DNA of 64,000 nucleotides from Devosia limi DSM 17137 (GTDB lineage: Bacteria > Pseudomonadota > Alphaproteobacteria > Rhizobiales > Devosiaceae), in contig NZ_FQVC01000010.1 in the NCBI RefSeq assembly GCF_900128975.1, forward strand, positions 81,045-145,044, written 5' to 3'. Both the position numbers and the translations under genes were made by a program. A model generated the notes under the pieces. That model had not been told where the DNA came from. It saw nothing but the letters and a program-made list of their open reading frames with translations, and did not search any database. Position 1 is the stretch's first letter; the number at the start of each line of letters is the position of its first letter. Positions 46,808 through 55,775 of the stretch are shown one piece after another.

Positions 46808-47245
46808 ATGATCTCGCAAAAAGCCAAATATGCATTGCGGGCGCTGGTGTCGCTGGCGCGGGCCGGTCGCGGCGAAACCATGATGATCGGCGAGATTTCG
46901 CGCGAGCAGGCCATTCCCAAGAAGTTTCTCGAGCAGATCCTGCTGGAGCTCAAGCGGGCCGGGTTCGTTGCCAGCCGGCGGGGGCGCACGGGTGGCTACG
47001 AGCTGGTGCGGGCGCCCGAGCAGATCATGTATGGCGAAGTGCTGCGCCTGATCGACGGGCCGATTGCGCCGCTGCCATGCCTGTCCAAGATTGCCTATAA
47101 GCGCTGCGAGGATTGCCGCGACGAAACCAGTTGCGAAATCCGACATGTGTTCGAGCGCGTGACCATGGCCACGCGCGAAGTGCTGGATAGCACCAGCCTG
47201 GCTGACTCGCTGCGGCTCGAGGAGCTGGCGGTCCAGGGAGGTTAA
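46808..47245 (+). CDS. Rrf2-family regulator
   Basis: 145 aa from the ATG at 46808. Winged helix MISQKAKYALRALVSLARA, EISREQAIPKKFLEQIL, RRGRTGGYELVRAPEQI. Cysteines in PCLSKIAYKRCEDCRDETSCEIRHVF suggest a cofactor such as an Fe-S cluster, typical for Rrf2. Regulon unknown. Confidence 0.88.
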   Translation: MISQKAKYALRALVSLARAGRGETMMIGEISREQAIPKKFLEQILLELKRAGFVASRRGRTGGYELVRAPEQIMYGEVLRLIDGPIAPLPCLSKIAYKRCEDCRDETSCEIRHVFERVTMATREVLDSTSLADSLRLEELAVQGG

Positions 47246-47256
47246 GGCCGCCCACC

Positions 47257-47272
47257 CGGCCCAGGAGGGCCG
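47257..47272. terminator. short hairpin between convergent genes
   Basis: CGGCCC-AGGA-GGGCCG, a 6-bp stem in the 59-bp gap between rrf2-like and purU stops. No T run; weak evidence for a bidirectional terminator. Confidence 0.4.
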
Positions 47273-47304
47273 ACCTCTGTCGGGAGGGGAGAGGTGAAGA
47301 CCGC

Positions 47305-48159
47305 CTAGCCGAAGACCACGGTCTTTTTGCCATTGAGCATGACGCGGCTTTCCAGGTGCAGCTTGACGGCGCGGGCGAGGACGCGGCTTTCCACGTCGCG
47401 GCCCGCGGCGATCAGGTCGTCGGGGCTCATGGCATGGGTGACGCGCGCGGTTTCCTGCTCGATGATCGGGCCTTCGTCGAGATCGGGGGTCACGTAGTGG
47501 GCGGTGGCACCGATGATCTTGACGCCGCGCTCATGCGCCTGGTGATAGGGCTTGGCGCCCTTGAAGCTGGGCAGGAATGAGTGGTGGATGTTGATGACCT
47601 GGCCGAAAAGGCGGGTCGACAGGGTATCGGACAGCACCTGCATATAGCGGGCCAGCACGACGAGATCGGCGCCGGTCTGCTTGACGATGGCCAGAACCTG
47701 CTCTTCCTGCTGGGCCTTGGTATCCTTGGTCACCGGCAGCAGATGGAAGGGGATGCCAGCATCTTCTGCGATCTTTTGCGCATCGGGATGGTTGGAGACG
47801 ATGGCCGCGACCTCGGCGTCGAGCCAGCCGACGCGGATCTGATAGAGCAGGTGCAGGAGGGTGTGGTCGAATTTGGAGACCATGATGACGATGCGCTTCT
47901 TGCGGCTCCCGTCGGCCAGGGCGGTCTTCATCGAGAAGCGTTCGATCGGCGACTTGAGGGCGCGCTCGATGGTTTCGCGGCTGACGGCCTCGGGTGCCGT
48001 GAAGGCCAGGCGCATGAAGAAGCGGCCGGTTTCACGATCCCAGAACTGATTGGATTCTGCGATATTGGCGTTCAGCGCTGCCAGTTCGGTCGTGACCGCG
48101 GCGACGATGCCGGGGCGGTCTTCACAGGACAGGGTCAGAACAAAATTGGCCGCGGGCAT
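47305..48159 (-). CDS. purU: formyltetrahydrofolate deformylase
   Basis: 284 aa from the ATG at 48157-48159 (GGAG 6 bp upstream). Hydrolyses 10-formyl-THF to THF and formate. N-terminal ACT domain (FVLTLSCEDRPGIVAAVTTELA), then the formyltransferase-like domain (RIVIMVSKFDHTLLHLLYQ; catalytic VINIHHSFLPSFKGAKPYHQA and GATAHYVTPDLDEGPIIEQ with Asp). Complete length. The upstream terminator at 48277-48306 separates it from the small ORF and pot operon. Confidence 0.95.
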   Translation of the reverse strand: MPAANFVLTLSCEDRPGIVAAVTTELAALNANIAESNQFWDRETGRFFMRLAFTAPEAVSRETIERALKSPIERFSMKTALADGSRKKRIVIMVSKFDHTLLHLLYQIRVGWLDAEVAAIVSNHPDAQKIAEDAGIPFHLLPVTKDTKAQQEEQVLAIVKQTGADLVVLARYMQVLSDTLSTRLFGQVINIHHSFLPSFKGAKPYHQAHERGVKIIGATAHYVTPDLDEGPIIEQETARVTHAMSPDDLIAAGRDVESRVLARAVKLHLESRVMLNGKKTVVFG

Positions 48160-48276
48160 AGGCATCTCCAACAAACGTCGCCAGCGGTATCAATGGCTTG
48201 AGCGTCTGCGTCAAGTCATTGAGCGCTGCGACAGTCTGGCGCTATCGCCGAGGCCAGGCCGAAGCATCGGGCGGCC

Positions 48277-48306
48277 AACAAAAAGGGCCACCTCGCGGTG
48301 GCCCTT
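48277..48306 (-). terminator. strong intrinsic terminator (minus strand)
   Basis: Reading the minus strand: AAGGGCCACC, GCGA tetraloop (GNRA type), GGTGGCCCTT and then a 5-T run. 10-bp perfect stem. It closes the minus-strand unit that includes the small ORF at 48348-48422 and perhaps the pot operon. Confidence 0.9.
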
Positions 48307-48347
48307 CCCTTGAGTTTGACGGCCTCAAGAGCCTGAAGGAGTGGCGT

Positions 48348-48422
48348 CTAGCCGAGGCATGCCCCGATTTCGAACACCTTATATCCAAGACCCTCTACGA
48401 GCGCCGTAATCTCAAAAGCCAT
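48348..48422 (-). CDS. 24-residue small ORF with exceptionally strong Shine-Dalgarno
   Basis: Starts at the ATG complementary to 48420-48422. The preceding minus-strand sequence AAGGAGGTGATCC (48423-48436 region) is a 13-nt perfect complement to the 3' end of 16S rRNA, with the GGAGG core 7 nt before ATG. The peptide begins MAFEITALVEG and ends EIGACLG, with one Cys near the C-terminus. It lies 117 bp after the last pot gene and 42 bp before the strong terminator. It may be a leader peptide, a small protein or a precursor peptide. Family not recognised; no pqq genes nearby although the size is PqqA-like. Confidence 0.55.
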   Translation of the reverse strand: MAFEITALVEGLGYKVFEIGACLG

Positions 48423-48539
48423 GGGATCACCTCCTTCACGTTGGTTGAACATGAGGCGATGGTGTCCTCATTTCCCGCCCCTGTCCAGAGCCTGCGTCTG
48501 GATGGGGCGATGAACGCTTCGTGATGAGCGTGAGCGGCT

Positions 48540-49349
48540 TCAGGGGCGGGCCTTTTTGGGGCGCGCGCGCAATTGCAGGATCGTGGCGCCGAGCACGCCC
48601 AGCGCGACGATGCCGATGATGATGGTGGCCAGAGCATTGACGTCGGGCGAGACGCCGAGCTTGACCTTGGAGAAGATCACCATGGGCAGGGTGGACGAGC
48701 CCGGACCGGACACGAAGCTGGCGATGACCAGATCATCGAGCGAGAGCGTGAACCCCAGGAGCCAGCCCGATACCAGTGCCGGGGCAATGATGGGCAGGGT
48801 GACATCGAAGAAGGTGCGGATGGGGGAGGCCCCCAGATCCATGGCGGCTTCTTCCAGGCTGCGGTCAAAATCGGACAGGCGCGACTGCACCACGACGCAG
48901 ACATAGGCGGTGCAGAAGGTGGCGTGGGCGATGATGATGGTCAACATGCCACGGCCCTGCGGCCAGCCCAGAAGACTTTCCATGGCCACGAACAGCAGCA
49001 GCAGCGACAGGCCGGTGATCACGTCGGGCATGACCAGCGGCGCCGATACCATGCCGGAGAACAGCGTGCGGCCCTTGAAGCGCCGGAAGCGCACCAGCGC
49101 TACGGCGGCAAGCGTGCCGAGCACCAGGGCCATGGTGGCGCTGACTGCGGCGATCTGCAGGCTGAGCCAGGCAGCGCCGAGCAATTGCGGGTCCTTGAAC
49201 AGCTCGGCATACCATTTGGTCGAAAAGCCCGACCAGACGGTGACCAGTTTGCTCTCATTGAACGAGAAGATGACCAGCGAGACGATGGGCGCATAGAGGA
49301 ATGCAAAGCCCAAGGCTGCGGCGATGGGAAGGAACCAGCCCCGGCGCAT
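48540..49349 (-). CDS. potI: polyamine ABC transporter permease (PotI-like)
   Basis: 269 aa from the ATG at 49347-49349, which lies one base from the potH stop. Permease of the spermidine/putrescine type: AAALGFAFLYAPIVSLVIFSFN, LVMPDVITGLSLLLLFVAM, and the EAA loop EEAAMDLGASPIRTFFDVTLPIIAP. The last subunit of the potFGHI-like operon. Confidence 0.92.
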   Translation of the reverse strand: MRRGWFLPIAAALGFAFLYAPIVSLVIFSFNESKLVTVWSGFSTKWYAELFKDPQLLGAAWLSLQIAAVSATMALVLGTLAAVALVRFRRFKGRTLFSGMVSAPLVMPDVITGLSLLLLFVAMESLLGWPQGRGMLTIIIAHATFCTAYVCVVVQSRLSDFDRSLEEAAMDLGASPIRTFFDVTLPIIAPALVSGWLLGFTLSLDDLVIASFVSGPGSSTLPMVIFSKVKLGVSPDVNALATIIIGIVALGVLGATILQLRARPKKARP

Positions 49350-49350
49350 G

Positions 49351-50304
49351 TTACTTCTCCACCATCGTGCTCTGGGCACGTTGCAGCAGCATGATGGGCA
49401 CCACCACCACGACCAGCATGGCCATGGCGACGGCGGCGGCTCGCGGCCAATTGGTATTGGTGAAGAACTCATCCCAGAGCACGCGGCCGATCATCAGCGT
49501 CTCGGGGCCGCCCAGCAGCGAGGGGATGACGAATTCGCCGATGGCGGGGATGAAGACCAGCATGGAGCCGGCAATGATGCCGGGCAGCGACAGCGGCAGC
49601 GTCACCGACAGGAAGGTGCGGAGCGGGCGGGCGCCGAGATCGGCGGAGGCTTCGAACAGCGAGGTGTCGAGCTTCACCAGCGTCGTATAGAGCGGCAGGA
49701 TCATGAAGGGCAGGTAGGTGTAGACGATGCCGACATAGACGGCGAAATCGGTCTGCATCATCACCAGGGGCGGCATGCCGAACAGACCCAGAAACTGGTT
49801 GATGACGCCATTGCCGCGCATGAAGCCGGTGAGCGCATAGACGCGCAGCAGGAACGAGGTGAAGAAAGGCAGGATCACCAGCATCAAGAGAATGTTGCGC
49901 CAGCGATCGGGCGAACGGGCGATGGCATATGCCATCGGATAGCCGATTAAGAGCGTGATGATGGTGGCGATCGCCGCGATGCGGATCGAGGACAGATAGG
50001 CCGCGACATAGAGATTGTCGGTAAACAGGCGAATGTAATTGTTGAGATGCAGCGTCAACTGCACCGTGCCGCCCTCGGTGGTCAGCAGCGGCGAATAGGG
50101 CGGGCGACCGAATTGCTTGGTGGTCAGCGAAATGCCGAAGACCACCGCCAGCGGGATGAGGAAGAAGACCAGCAGCCACAGCGCCGGCGCCAGCAGCACC
50201 AGCACGCGGCCCGATATGCCGACCTTGGCGAGGCGGCGTTCGACGGCGTTCCACGGGCGCAGGCGGCGCGGCGGCGGAATGGTGGGTTCGTGCGCGGTGG
50301 TCAT
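49351..50304 (-). CDS. potH: polyamine ABC transporter permease (PotH-like)
   Basis: 317 aa from the ATG at 50302-50304. Hydrophobic core begins VLVLLAPALWLLVFFLIPLAVVFGISL. EAA loop EASADLGARPLRTFLSVTLPLSLPG. Partner of PotI in the same operon; the gap to potG holds a GC-rich palindrome. Confidence 0.92.
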   Translation of the reverse strand: MTTAHEPTIPPPRRLRPWNAVERRLAKVGISGRVLVLLAPALWLLVFFLIPLAVVFGISLTTKQFGRPPYSPLLTTEGGTVQLTLHLNNYIRLFTDNLYVAAYLSSIRIAAIATIITLLIGYPMAYAIARSPDRWRNILLMLVILPFFTSFLLRVYALTGFMRGNGVINQFLGLFGMPPLVMMQTDFAVYVGIVYTYLPFMILPLYTTLVKLDTSLFEASADLGARPLRTFLSVTLPLSLPGIIAGSMLVFIPAIGEFVIPSLLGGPETLMIGRVLWDEFFTNTNWPRAAAVAMAMLVVVVVPIMLLQRAQSTMVEK

Positions 50305-50409
50305 GGCGTGTGCACTACTTGGCTGGATGCGGGTCGAAGCGTCCCCTCTCCCTTGAGGAGATTGCCGGAGAGGCGACAGTGTGTGCCACCGACGGCCCCC
50401 CACCCCCGG

Positions 50410-50432
50410 CCCCTCCCCTCAAGGGGGAGGGG
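50410..50432. repeat. GC-rich palindrome between potG and potH
   Basis: CCCCTCCCC (50410-50418) and GGGGAGGGG (50424-50432), 5-nt loop. Similar CCTCCCC/GGGGAGG hairpins occur near 55.73-55.76 kb, so this looks like a dispersed intergenic palindrome of this genome; it may stabilise or attenuate mRNA within the pot operon. Confidence 0.55.
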
Positions 50433-50467
50433 AGCAATGGGGCCGCCAAATTGGTGATGGGAGACGA

Positions 50468-51616
50468 TCATACCGTCAACACCGAGCCGGCATTGTCACC
50501 CCAGGTGACAAAGACGGGTTCGTCCCAGGTTATGGCGTCGGGATTGCCGCGGACCGAATTGGTCTGGCTGACGCGGATGTGTTTGCCGCTATCGAGCACG
50601 ACCTGGTAGACGCTCATGTCGCCGAGATAGGCAATGTCCTCGACAATGCCCCTGGTGACATTGGCGCCGTTGAGGCCTTCGGGTTTCTCGCGGCTCAGAT
50701 GCATCTTTTCGGGGCGGATGGCCCACCACAGCAGCTGGTCGGGGGCACAATCGACGCCGTGACCGACATAGATGTCGCAGCCCAGCTCGGCCGAGCGGAT
50801 GCGCACATGGTCGGGTTCGTCCTCGGTGACGACGCCTTCAACCATGTTGGCGGACCCGATAAAGCCGGCGACGAACCTGGAATTGGGGAATTCATAGATG
50901 TCGGTGGGTTCGCCGATCATGGCGATTTCGCCCTGGTTCATCACCCCGATGCGGGTGGCCAGCGTCATGGCCTCTTCCTGGTCGTGGGTGACCACGATGA
51001 AGGTGACGCCCAGACTTTCCTGGATCTTGACCAGTTCGAACTGGGTCTCCTCGCGCAGCTTCTTGTCGAGCGCGCCGAGGGGTTCGTCGAGCAATAGCAG
51101 CTTGGGGCGCTTGGCCAGGGCGCGGGCAAGGGCAACGCGCTGGCGCTGGCCGCCGGAGAGCTGGTGTGGCTTGCGCTTGCCGTAATCCTGCAGCTTGACC
51201 AGCGCCAGCAGCTCGGCGACGCGGTCTGATATCTCGCCCTTGGGCATGTGATCGCGCTTGAGGCCATAGGCGATGTTCTGCTCGACATTCATATGCGGGA
51301 ACAGCGCATAGGACTGGAACATCATGTTGATGGGCCGGTTATAGGGCGGCACCTGGGTCATGTCCTGGCCGTCGATCTCGATCGTGCCACTGGTGGGCTG
51401 CTCGAAACCGGCCAGCATGCGCAGCAGCGTTGACTTGCCGGAGCCCGACCCGCCCAAAAGGCAGAACAGCTCGGACTTGTAGATGTCGAGCGACACGTCA
51501 TGCACCGCAATCGTATCGCCAAATTTCTTGGTGACATTCTTGATGCGCACGAACGGCTTGGCCGCGGGATCGCGCCAGGGGCGGGTGTCTATCGCAAGCT
51601 GAGGCTTCTTCGCCAT
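50468..51616 (-). CDS. potG: polyamine ABC transporter ATP-binding protein (PotG-like)
   Basis: 382 aa from the ATG at 51614-51616. Walker [14 protein letters not shown], signature [15 protein letters not shown], Walker [13 protein letters not shown], switch His in [10 protein letters not shown], and a C-terminal TOBE domain (IRPEKMHLS). PotA/PotG length and TOBE support the polyamine/other-opine family. Lies between potF and potH. Confidence 0.93.
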   Translation of the reverse strand: MAKKPQLAIDTRPWRDPAAKPFVRIKNVTKKFGDTIAVHDVSLDIYKSELFCLLGGSGSGKSTLLRMLAGFEQPTSGTIEIDGQDMTQVPPYNRPINMMFQSYALFPHMNVEQNIAYGLKRDHMPKGEISDRVAELLALVKLQDYGKRKPHQLSGGQRQRVALARALAKRPKLLLLDEPLGALDKKLREETQFELVKIQESLGVTFIVVTHDQEEAMTLATRIGVMNQGEIAMIGEPTDIYEFPNSRFVAGFIGSANMVEGVVTEDEPDHVRIRSAELGCDIYVGHGVDCAPDQLLWWAIRPEKMHLSREKPEGLNGANVTRGIVEDIAYLGDMSVYQVVLDSGKHIRVSQTNSVRGNPDAITWDEPVFVTWGDNAGSVLTV

Positions 51617-51669
51617 TTGCGCTCTATCAACTCTACTCTGACGGCCACCTGCCGTCATCTTCTGCGCTT

Positions 51670-51705
51670 CCGGTGCTCACGTACTCAGCGTACGCTGCGC
51701 TCCGG
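51670..51705. repeat. palindromic intergenic element
   Basis: CCGG arms (51670-51673, 51702-51705) around a CGTAC-TCAGC-GTACG core (51680-51694), surrounded by TTCCGGTGCTCAC and CTGCGCTCCGGTTCTCG-like sequence. The style matches palindromic intergenic elements common in Rhizobiales; name not certain. Confidence 0.5.
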
Positions 51706-51777
51706 TTCTCGAACATAACGGCCGGTGACTCGCCAGAGCGAATTGCTATTCGCGCAACCAGAGCCCGGCAGTTGAAA

Positions 51778-51801
51778 GGGGACGGCTGGAGAGCCGCCCC
51801 C
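51778..51801 (-). repeat. hairpin after the potF gene
   Basis: On the minus strand GGGGGCGGCT, CTCC loop, AGCCGTCCCC: a 10-bp stem with one G-U pair, 12 bp after the potF stop. Equivalent in position to the hairpins after the other three binding-protein genes. Confidence 0.7.
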
Positions 51802-51813
51802 TGAATGATCGTA

Positions 51814-52905
51814 TTACTGACCGGTTTTGATGCGGGTCCAGGTGCGGGTCAAGACTTCTTCGAAATCGGGATTGTGCGCACCCATGACGAAGGCCTTGGC
51901 GATGGTTTCAGCCGGCGCATAGATGCCCGGATTGGACTTGACCTCTTCATCGACAAACGCCGTCGCGGCCAGGTTGGGGTTGGCGTAGAACACATAATTG
52001 GTGATCGCGGCCACAACCTCGGGCTGCAGGATGTAGTTGATGAACTTGTGGGCGTTTTCCGGATGCGGGGCATCGGCCGGGATGGCGAGGAAGTCGAACA
52101 GGGTCGCGGCGCCTTCCTTGGGGATCACGTACTGGACGTCGACGCCCTGGCCGGCAGCGGCTGCAGCATCGGCGGCGATGAAGATGTCGCCGGAATAGCC
52201 GAGCGCCAGGCAGATTTCGCCATTGCCCAGGTCATCGATATACTGGGACGAGTGGAAGTAGCGGATATAGGGCTTGATTGAGGTCAGCAGGGCCTCGGCC
52301 TTGGCCAGGTCTTCTTCGCTTTCCGAATTGGCATCAAGGCCCAGATAGTTCAGCGCAATGCCGACGACTTCCGAAGGGCTATCGAGCAGGCTGATGCCGC
52401 AGGAGGCCAGCTTTTCGGCGAATTCGGGCTTGAACAACAGGTCCCAGCTATCGGTCGGTGCATCGGCGCCGAGGGCTTCGGTGACCTTGGCGACATTGTA
52501 GCCATAGCCGATGGTGTTGATCATATAGGGCACGGCATGGGCGTTGTCGGGGTCCTGCTTGGCGGCAGTAGCCATGACGGCGGGATCGAGATTGCCCAGA
52601 TCGGTCAGCTTGGACTTGTCGAGCGGCAGGATCAGGCCGGCCTGGATCTGGCGCTCGAGGAAATTGCCCGAGGGCACGACAATGTCATAGCCCGACGAGC
52701 CGGCCAGCAGCTTGGCGTCGACGATCTCGTTATTGTCATAGACGTCGTAATTGACCTTGATGCCGGTCTCCGCCTCGAAATTGGCAATGGTGTCTTCGGC
52801 AATGTAGTCGGACCAATTGTAAATGTTCAGGATCGGCTCTTCCTGAGCGAGGGCCGGGGCTGCGATCAGCAGGGTGCCGAGGGCAAGTGCAAGCGACTTG
52901 TTCAT
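51814..52905 (-). CDS. potF: polyamine-type ABC transporter binding protein (PotF/PotD-like)
   Basis: 363 aa from the ATG at 52903-52905 (AAGGAG 9 bp upstream; the longer frame to 53058 is unsupported). Signal peptide 1-20 (LALALGTLLIAAPALA). Mature LNIYNWSDYIAEDTIANFE is the hallmark of PotF/PotD. Further: VPYMINTIGYGYN and NAHKFINYILQPEV. First gene of the potFGHI-like operon. Polyamine is the likely ligand by family. Confidence 0.93.
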   Translation of the reverse strand: MNKSLALALGTLLIAAPALAQEEPILNIYNWSDYIAEDTIANFEAETGIKVNYDVYDNNEIVDAKLLAGSSGYDIVVPSGNFLERQIQAGLILPLDKSKLTDLGNLDPAVMATAAKQDPDNAHAVPYMINTIGYGYNVAKVTEALGADAPTDSWDLLFKPEFAEKLASCGISLLDSPSEVVGIALNYLGLDANSESEEDLAKAEALLTSIKPYIRYFHSSQYIDDLGNGEICLALGYSGDIFIAADAAAAAGQGVDVQYVIPKEGAATLFDFLAIPADAPHPENAHKFINYILQPEVVAAITNYVFYANPNLAATAFVDEEVKSNPGIYAPAETIAKAFVMGAHNPDFEEVLTRTWTRIKTGQ

Positions 52906-53370
52906 CCGTGAAAACTCCTTGTATGGGCTGGTTTGGTTCGCCGCGCCCGTGGGCGCCGCAGTTTGGGATAGAAGCGCCGGGGGCGCAGGGCAGGCGGAAC
53001 AGGCGGAGTGCCTTGCCGTGGGGCCGGTCAGACCACCGCGATCATCTTTGCGTGCCACAGGAACAGGGGGCGGACAGGATCGGCGCTACGCCAAACGGGC
53101 GCTCGAAGGCGCTGGAGTATTCACTGGCGATTGGCCCTAATCCGGGCGCGTATCGATCCGCGGCTGGCGCGAAATCAACAATGACCGTCTTCAGCGAACT
53201 ATCCCTTTGCGTCCAGAATAAGAGGGCAACCTAGAGCCAAATCGCGGGGGCGACAAGGGATTGGCGGCCAAGAATTTGCGGGGGTTGACGGCTTGCGCAC
53301 GAGAAGCGCAAAACCGGGTTCAGCAAGCCACCAAGGGGTGGCCCAGATCATGTGAACGTGGAGCAACCCC
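52906..53370. other. divergent intergenic region between potF and psuG
   Basis: 465 bp with no convincing ORF. It must carry the promoters of both divergent operons; I see TTGACG at 53284-53289 without a clear -10. No repeats or RNA gene recognised. Confidence 0.5.
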
Positions 53371-54318
53371 ATGGGCGGCAAGGCCTATCTGTCGATCAGC
53401 AACGAGGTCAAGAAGGCCCTGGCCGCCGGCCAGCCGGTCGTGGCGCTGGAATCCACCATCATTACCCATGGCATGCCTTATCCGCAGAACCTGGAAATGG
53501 CCAATAATGTGGAGGCGGTGATCCGCAAGCATGGCGCGGTGCCGGCCACTATCGCCATCATGGACGGGCGTTTCGCTGTCGGTGTTTCGGGCGAAGACCT
53601 GGAGCGGCTGGCGCTGGAAGGCGGCAAGGCCGCCAAGGCATCGCGGCGCGATGTGAGCGCCCTGCTGGTCAAGGGCGTTATCGCCGGCACCACCGTGGCG
53701 ACGACAATGCAGATTGCGGCGCTGGCCGGCATCCAGGTGTTCGCCACCGGCGGTATCGGCGGCGTGCATCGGGGCGCCGAAGAGACTTTCGATATCTCGG
53801 CCGATCTCGAGGAGTTGAGCCGCACGCCGGTCGCGGTGGTTTGCGCCGGGCCCAAATCGATCCTCGATATCGGGCTGACACTGGAAGTGCTGGAAACCAA
53901 TGGCGTGCCGGTGATCGGCTACCAGAGCGACGATTTCCCGGCCTTCTGGACCCGCAGCAGCGGTCACAAGGTCGATCATCGCTTCGACGATGTTGCCGAT
54001 ATCGCCAAGGTTGTGGCGTTGCAGGGCGAGCTGGGCCTGGGCGGCACGCTGATCGCTAATCCGATCCCGGAGGACGCGGCGCTGGACGCCGCCGTCATCG
54101 AAGCGCGGATTGTGGAGGCCATTGCCGGCGCCGAGGCGGAAGGGATCAGCCGCAAGGACGTGACGCCCTTCCTGCTCAAGCGCATTTTCGAGCTGACCGA
54201 CGGCAAGTCGCTGGTCGCCAATATCGCGCTGGTGGAAAACAACGCCATGGTGGCAGCGCAGATCGCCGTGGCGCTGGCCGAGCGTAACGCCGCCAAGCTG
54301 GCCGACCGCCGCGCATGA
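53371..54318 (+). CDS. psuG: pseudouridine-5'-phosphate glycosidase
   Basis: 315 aa. Splits pseudouridine 5'-phosphate into uracil and ribose 5-phosphate. Recognised by VALESTIITHGMPYPQNLEMA, PATIAIMDGRFAVGVSGEDLERLA, FATGGIGGVHRGAEETFDISADL and GYQSDDFPAFW. Full family length. Overlaps the kinase gene by 4 bp (ATGA). Confidence 0.96.
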   Translation: MGGKAYLSISNEVKKALAAGQPVVALESTIITHGMPYPQNLEMANNVEAVIRKHGAVPATIAIMDGRFAVGVSGEDLERLALEGGKAAKASRRDVSALLVKGVIAGTTVATTMQIAALAGIQVFATGGIGGVHRGAEETFDISADLEELSRTPVAVVCAGPKSILDIGLTLEVLETNGVPVIGYQSDDFPAFWTRSSGHKVDHRFDDVADIAKVVALQGELGLGGTLIANPIPEDAALDAAVIEARIVEAIAGAEAEGISRKDVTPFLLKRIFELTDGKSLVANIALVENNAMVAAQIAVALAERNAAKLADRRA

Positions 54319-55199
54319 AGAGCCGGATTCTCGTCGTCGGCGACGTGATGACCGACATCATCGTCATGCCCGAGGGGCCGATCGTCAAAGGGTCGGACCG
54401 GCGGGCAAAGGTGCGCAACCGACCCGGTGGGTCGGGGGCGAACCAGGCGGTGTGGCTGGGCGCGATGCAGGCCGATGTGCTGTTCGTCGCCCGGGTCGGC
54501 GCCGACGAGCGCGCGATGTACGAGAATTATTTCCGTGGCCTCGGCGTGGTGCCGGCGCTGGCAGGAGACCGCACGCTGCCCTCGGGCGTTCTGGTGACCA
54601 TTGTCGATCCAGATGGCGAGCGCAGCTTTCTGACCGACCGTGGGGCCAATCTCAATCTCAGCAGCGACGATCTGCCGGAAGACCTGCTCGACGATGTCGG
54701 CATGGTGGTGGTGTCGGGCTACAGCTTCTTTTCACCAGGCCCGCGGGCAGCCGTGCAGGGCCTGTTCGCCCGGGCCAAGGCGCGCGGCGTGCCGGTGGCG
54801 GTCGATCCGGCATCGGTCGGGTTCCTGGTCGAGGTCGGCGCGGCGGCATTTGTCGAATGGACCCATGGCGCCGACTGGATCTTTGCCAATCAAAGCGAGG
54901 CGGAAGCGCTGTGTGGTGCCAGCGCGCTTGACGAACAGATGCGGCTTCTGGGCCAGCACTACGGCACGGTGGTGATCAAGCGTGGCCGGTTGGGAGCGGC
55001 GCTGGGCGGGCGCGATGGTGTTCGGCTGGAGCTGCCGGCGCAGGTCGTGGACGTGGTGGACTCCACTGGAGCGGGCGATGCCTTCGCCGCCGGGTTCATC
55101 GCGGCGCATGTGGCTGGCGACACCAACGCGGTGGCGCTGGCCAAGGGGATTGCCGCAGGGGCGCGGGCCGTGCAGTCAATTGGCGGTCAACCGAGCTGA
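54315..55199 (+). CDS. psuK: PfkB-family pseudouridine kinase
   Basis: 294 aa. Ribokinase fold: GDVMTDIIV, RPGGSGANQAVWLGAMQA (signature 1), VDPASVGFLV, and the active-site VDSTGAGDAFAAGFIAAHVAG (signature 2, with the anion hole GAGD). Overlap and pairing with psuG indicate pseudouridine kinase: it makes the substrate of PsuG. Otherwise it would be annotated only as PfkB sugar kinase. Confidence 0.88.
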   Translation: MKSRILVVGDVMTDIIVMPEGPIVKGSDRRAKVRNRPGGSGANQAVWLGAMQADVLFVARVGADERAMYENYFRGLGVVPALAGDRTLPSGVLVTIVDPDGERSFLTDRGANLNLSSDDLPEDLLDDVGMVVVSGYSFFSPGPRAAVQGLFARAKARGVPVAVDPASVGFLVEVGAAAFVEWTHGADWIFANQSEAEALCGASALDEQMRLLGQHYGTVVIKRGRLGAALGGRDGVRLELPAQVVDVVDSTGAGDAFAAGFIAAHVAGDTNAVALAKGIAAGARAVQSIGGQPS

Positions 55200-55309
55200 C
55201 GCGCCGCCCGCCGCGTGCAGTTCCGGCCGGTTCGCGCGGACAAGTGTCCAATCGGGGCAGCTGCCGCCACCAGAGCCGGCGATAGTGCCGGCGGAAAGGT
55301 CTAAATCGA

Positions 55310-55672
55310 ATGAGTATCGCTGCCGCAATCCTCGTCGCCGCCATCGCGATCCTGCACATCTACATCCTGGTGCTCGAGATGTTCCTGTGGACCACGCCCC
55401 GAGGGCAGAAGGCCTTCGGGCTGACGCCCGAATTTGCGCAGCAAACCAAGGCGCTGGCGGCCAATCAGGGGCTGTATAACGGGTTTCTGGCGGCAGGGCT
55501 GATCTGGGGGCTGCTGACCCCGTCGGTCGAATTCGGCTGGCAGATCCAGATGTTCTTCCTGACCTGCGTGGCGGTGGCCGGCATTTATGGCGCGGCCACG
55601 GCCAAGCGCTCGATCCTCTATATCCAGACGGTGCCGGCGGTACTGGCGATGGTCGCGTTGACGCTGGCCTAG
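55310..55672 (+). CDS. DUF1304 membrane protein
   Basis: 120 aa with four hydrophobic segments; LHIYILVLEMFLWTTPRGQKAFGLTPE and QGLYNGFLAAGLIWGL are the DUF1304 signature (given in parts). Function unknown. 110 bp after psuK. Confidence 0.87.
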   Translation: MSIAAAILVAAIAILHIYILVLEMFLWTTPRGQKAFGLTPEFAQQTKALAANQGLYNGFLAAGLIWGLLTPSVEFGWQIQMFFLTCVAVAGIYGAATAKRSILYIQTVPAVLAMVALTLA

Positions 55673-55703
55673 TATTTACGCCCCCATCCCTGCTCGGATG
55701 AAC

Positions 55704-55724
55704 GGACCGGGCAAAGCCCGGTCC
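55704..55724. terminator. bidirectional hairpin between DUF1304 and dipeptidase genes
   Basis: GGACCGGGC-AAA-GCCCGGTCC, 9-bp perfect stem in the 103-bp gap of convergent genes. A further GC-rich palindrome lies at about 55737-55756 (CTCCCCC-AGA-GGGGAG type). No long T run. Confidence 0.6.
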
Positions 55725-55775
55725 TGTCGCGCTTGTCTCCCCCAGAGGGGAGGGAGAAGCGGGGTGGCTTGAGGC

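Noticed and set aside
48348..48422. PqqA assignment of the small ORF
   Set aside because: Only length and an E-x3-Y spacing fit; the Trp/Lys-rich start and conserved C-terminal Tyr motif are missing and no pqq genes are adjacent.
48423..48436. Remnant of a 16S rRNA 3' end (plus strand reads GGATCACCTCCTT)
   Set aside because: No other 16S sequence lies upstream; an ATG at optimal spacing on the minus strand explains it better.
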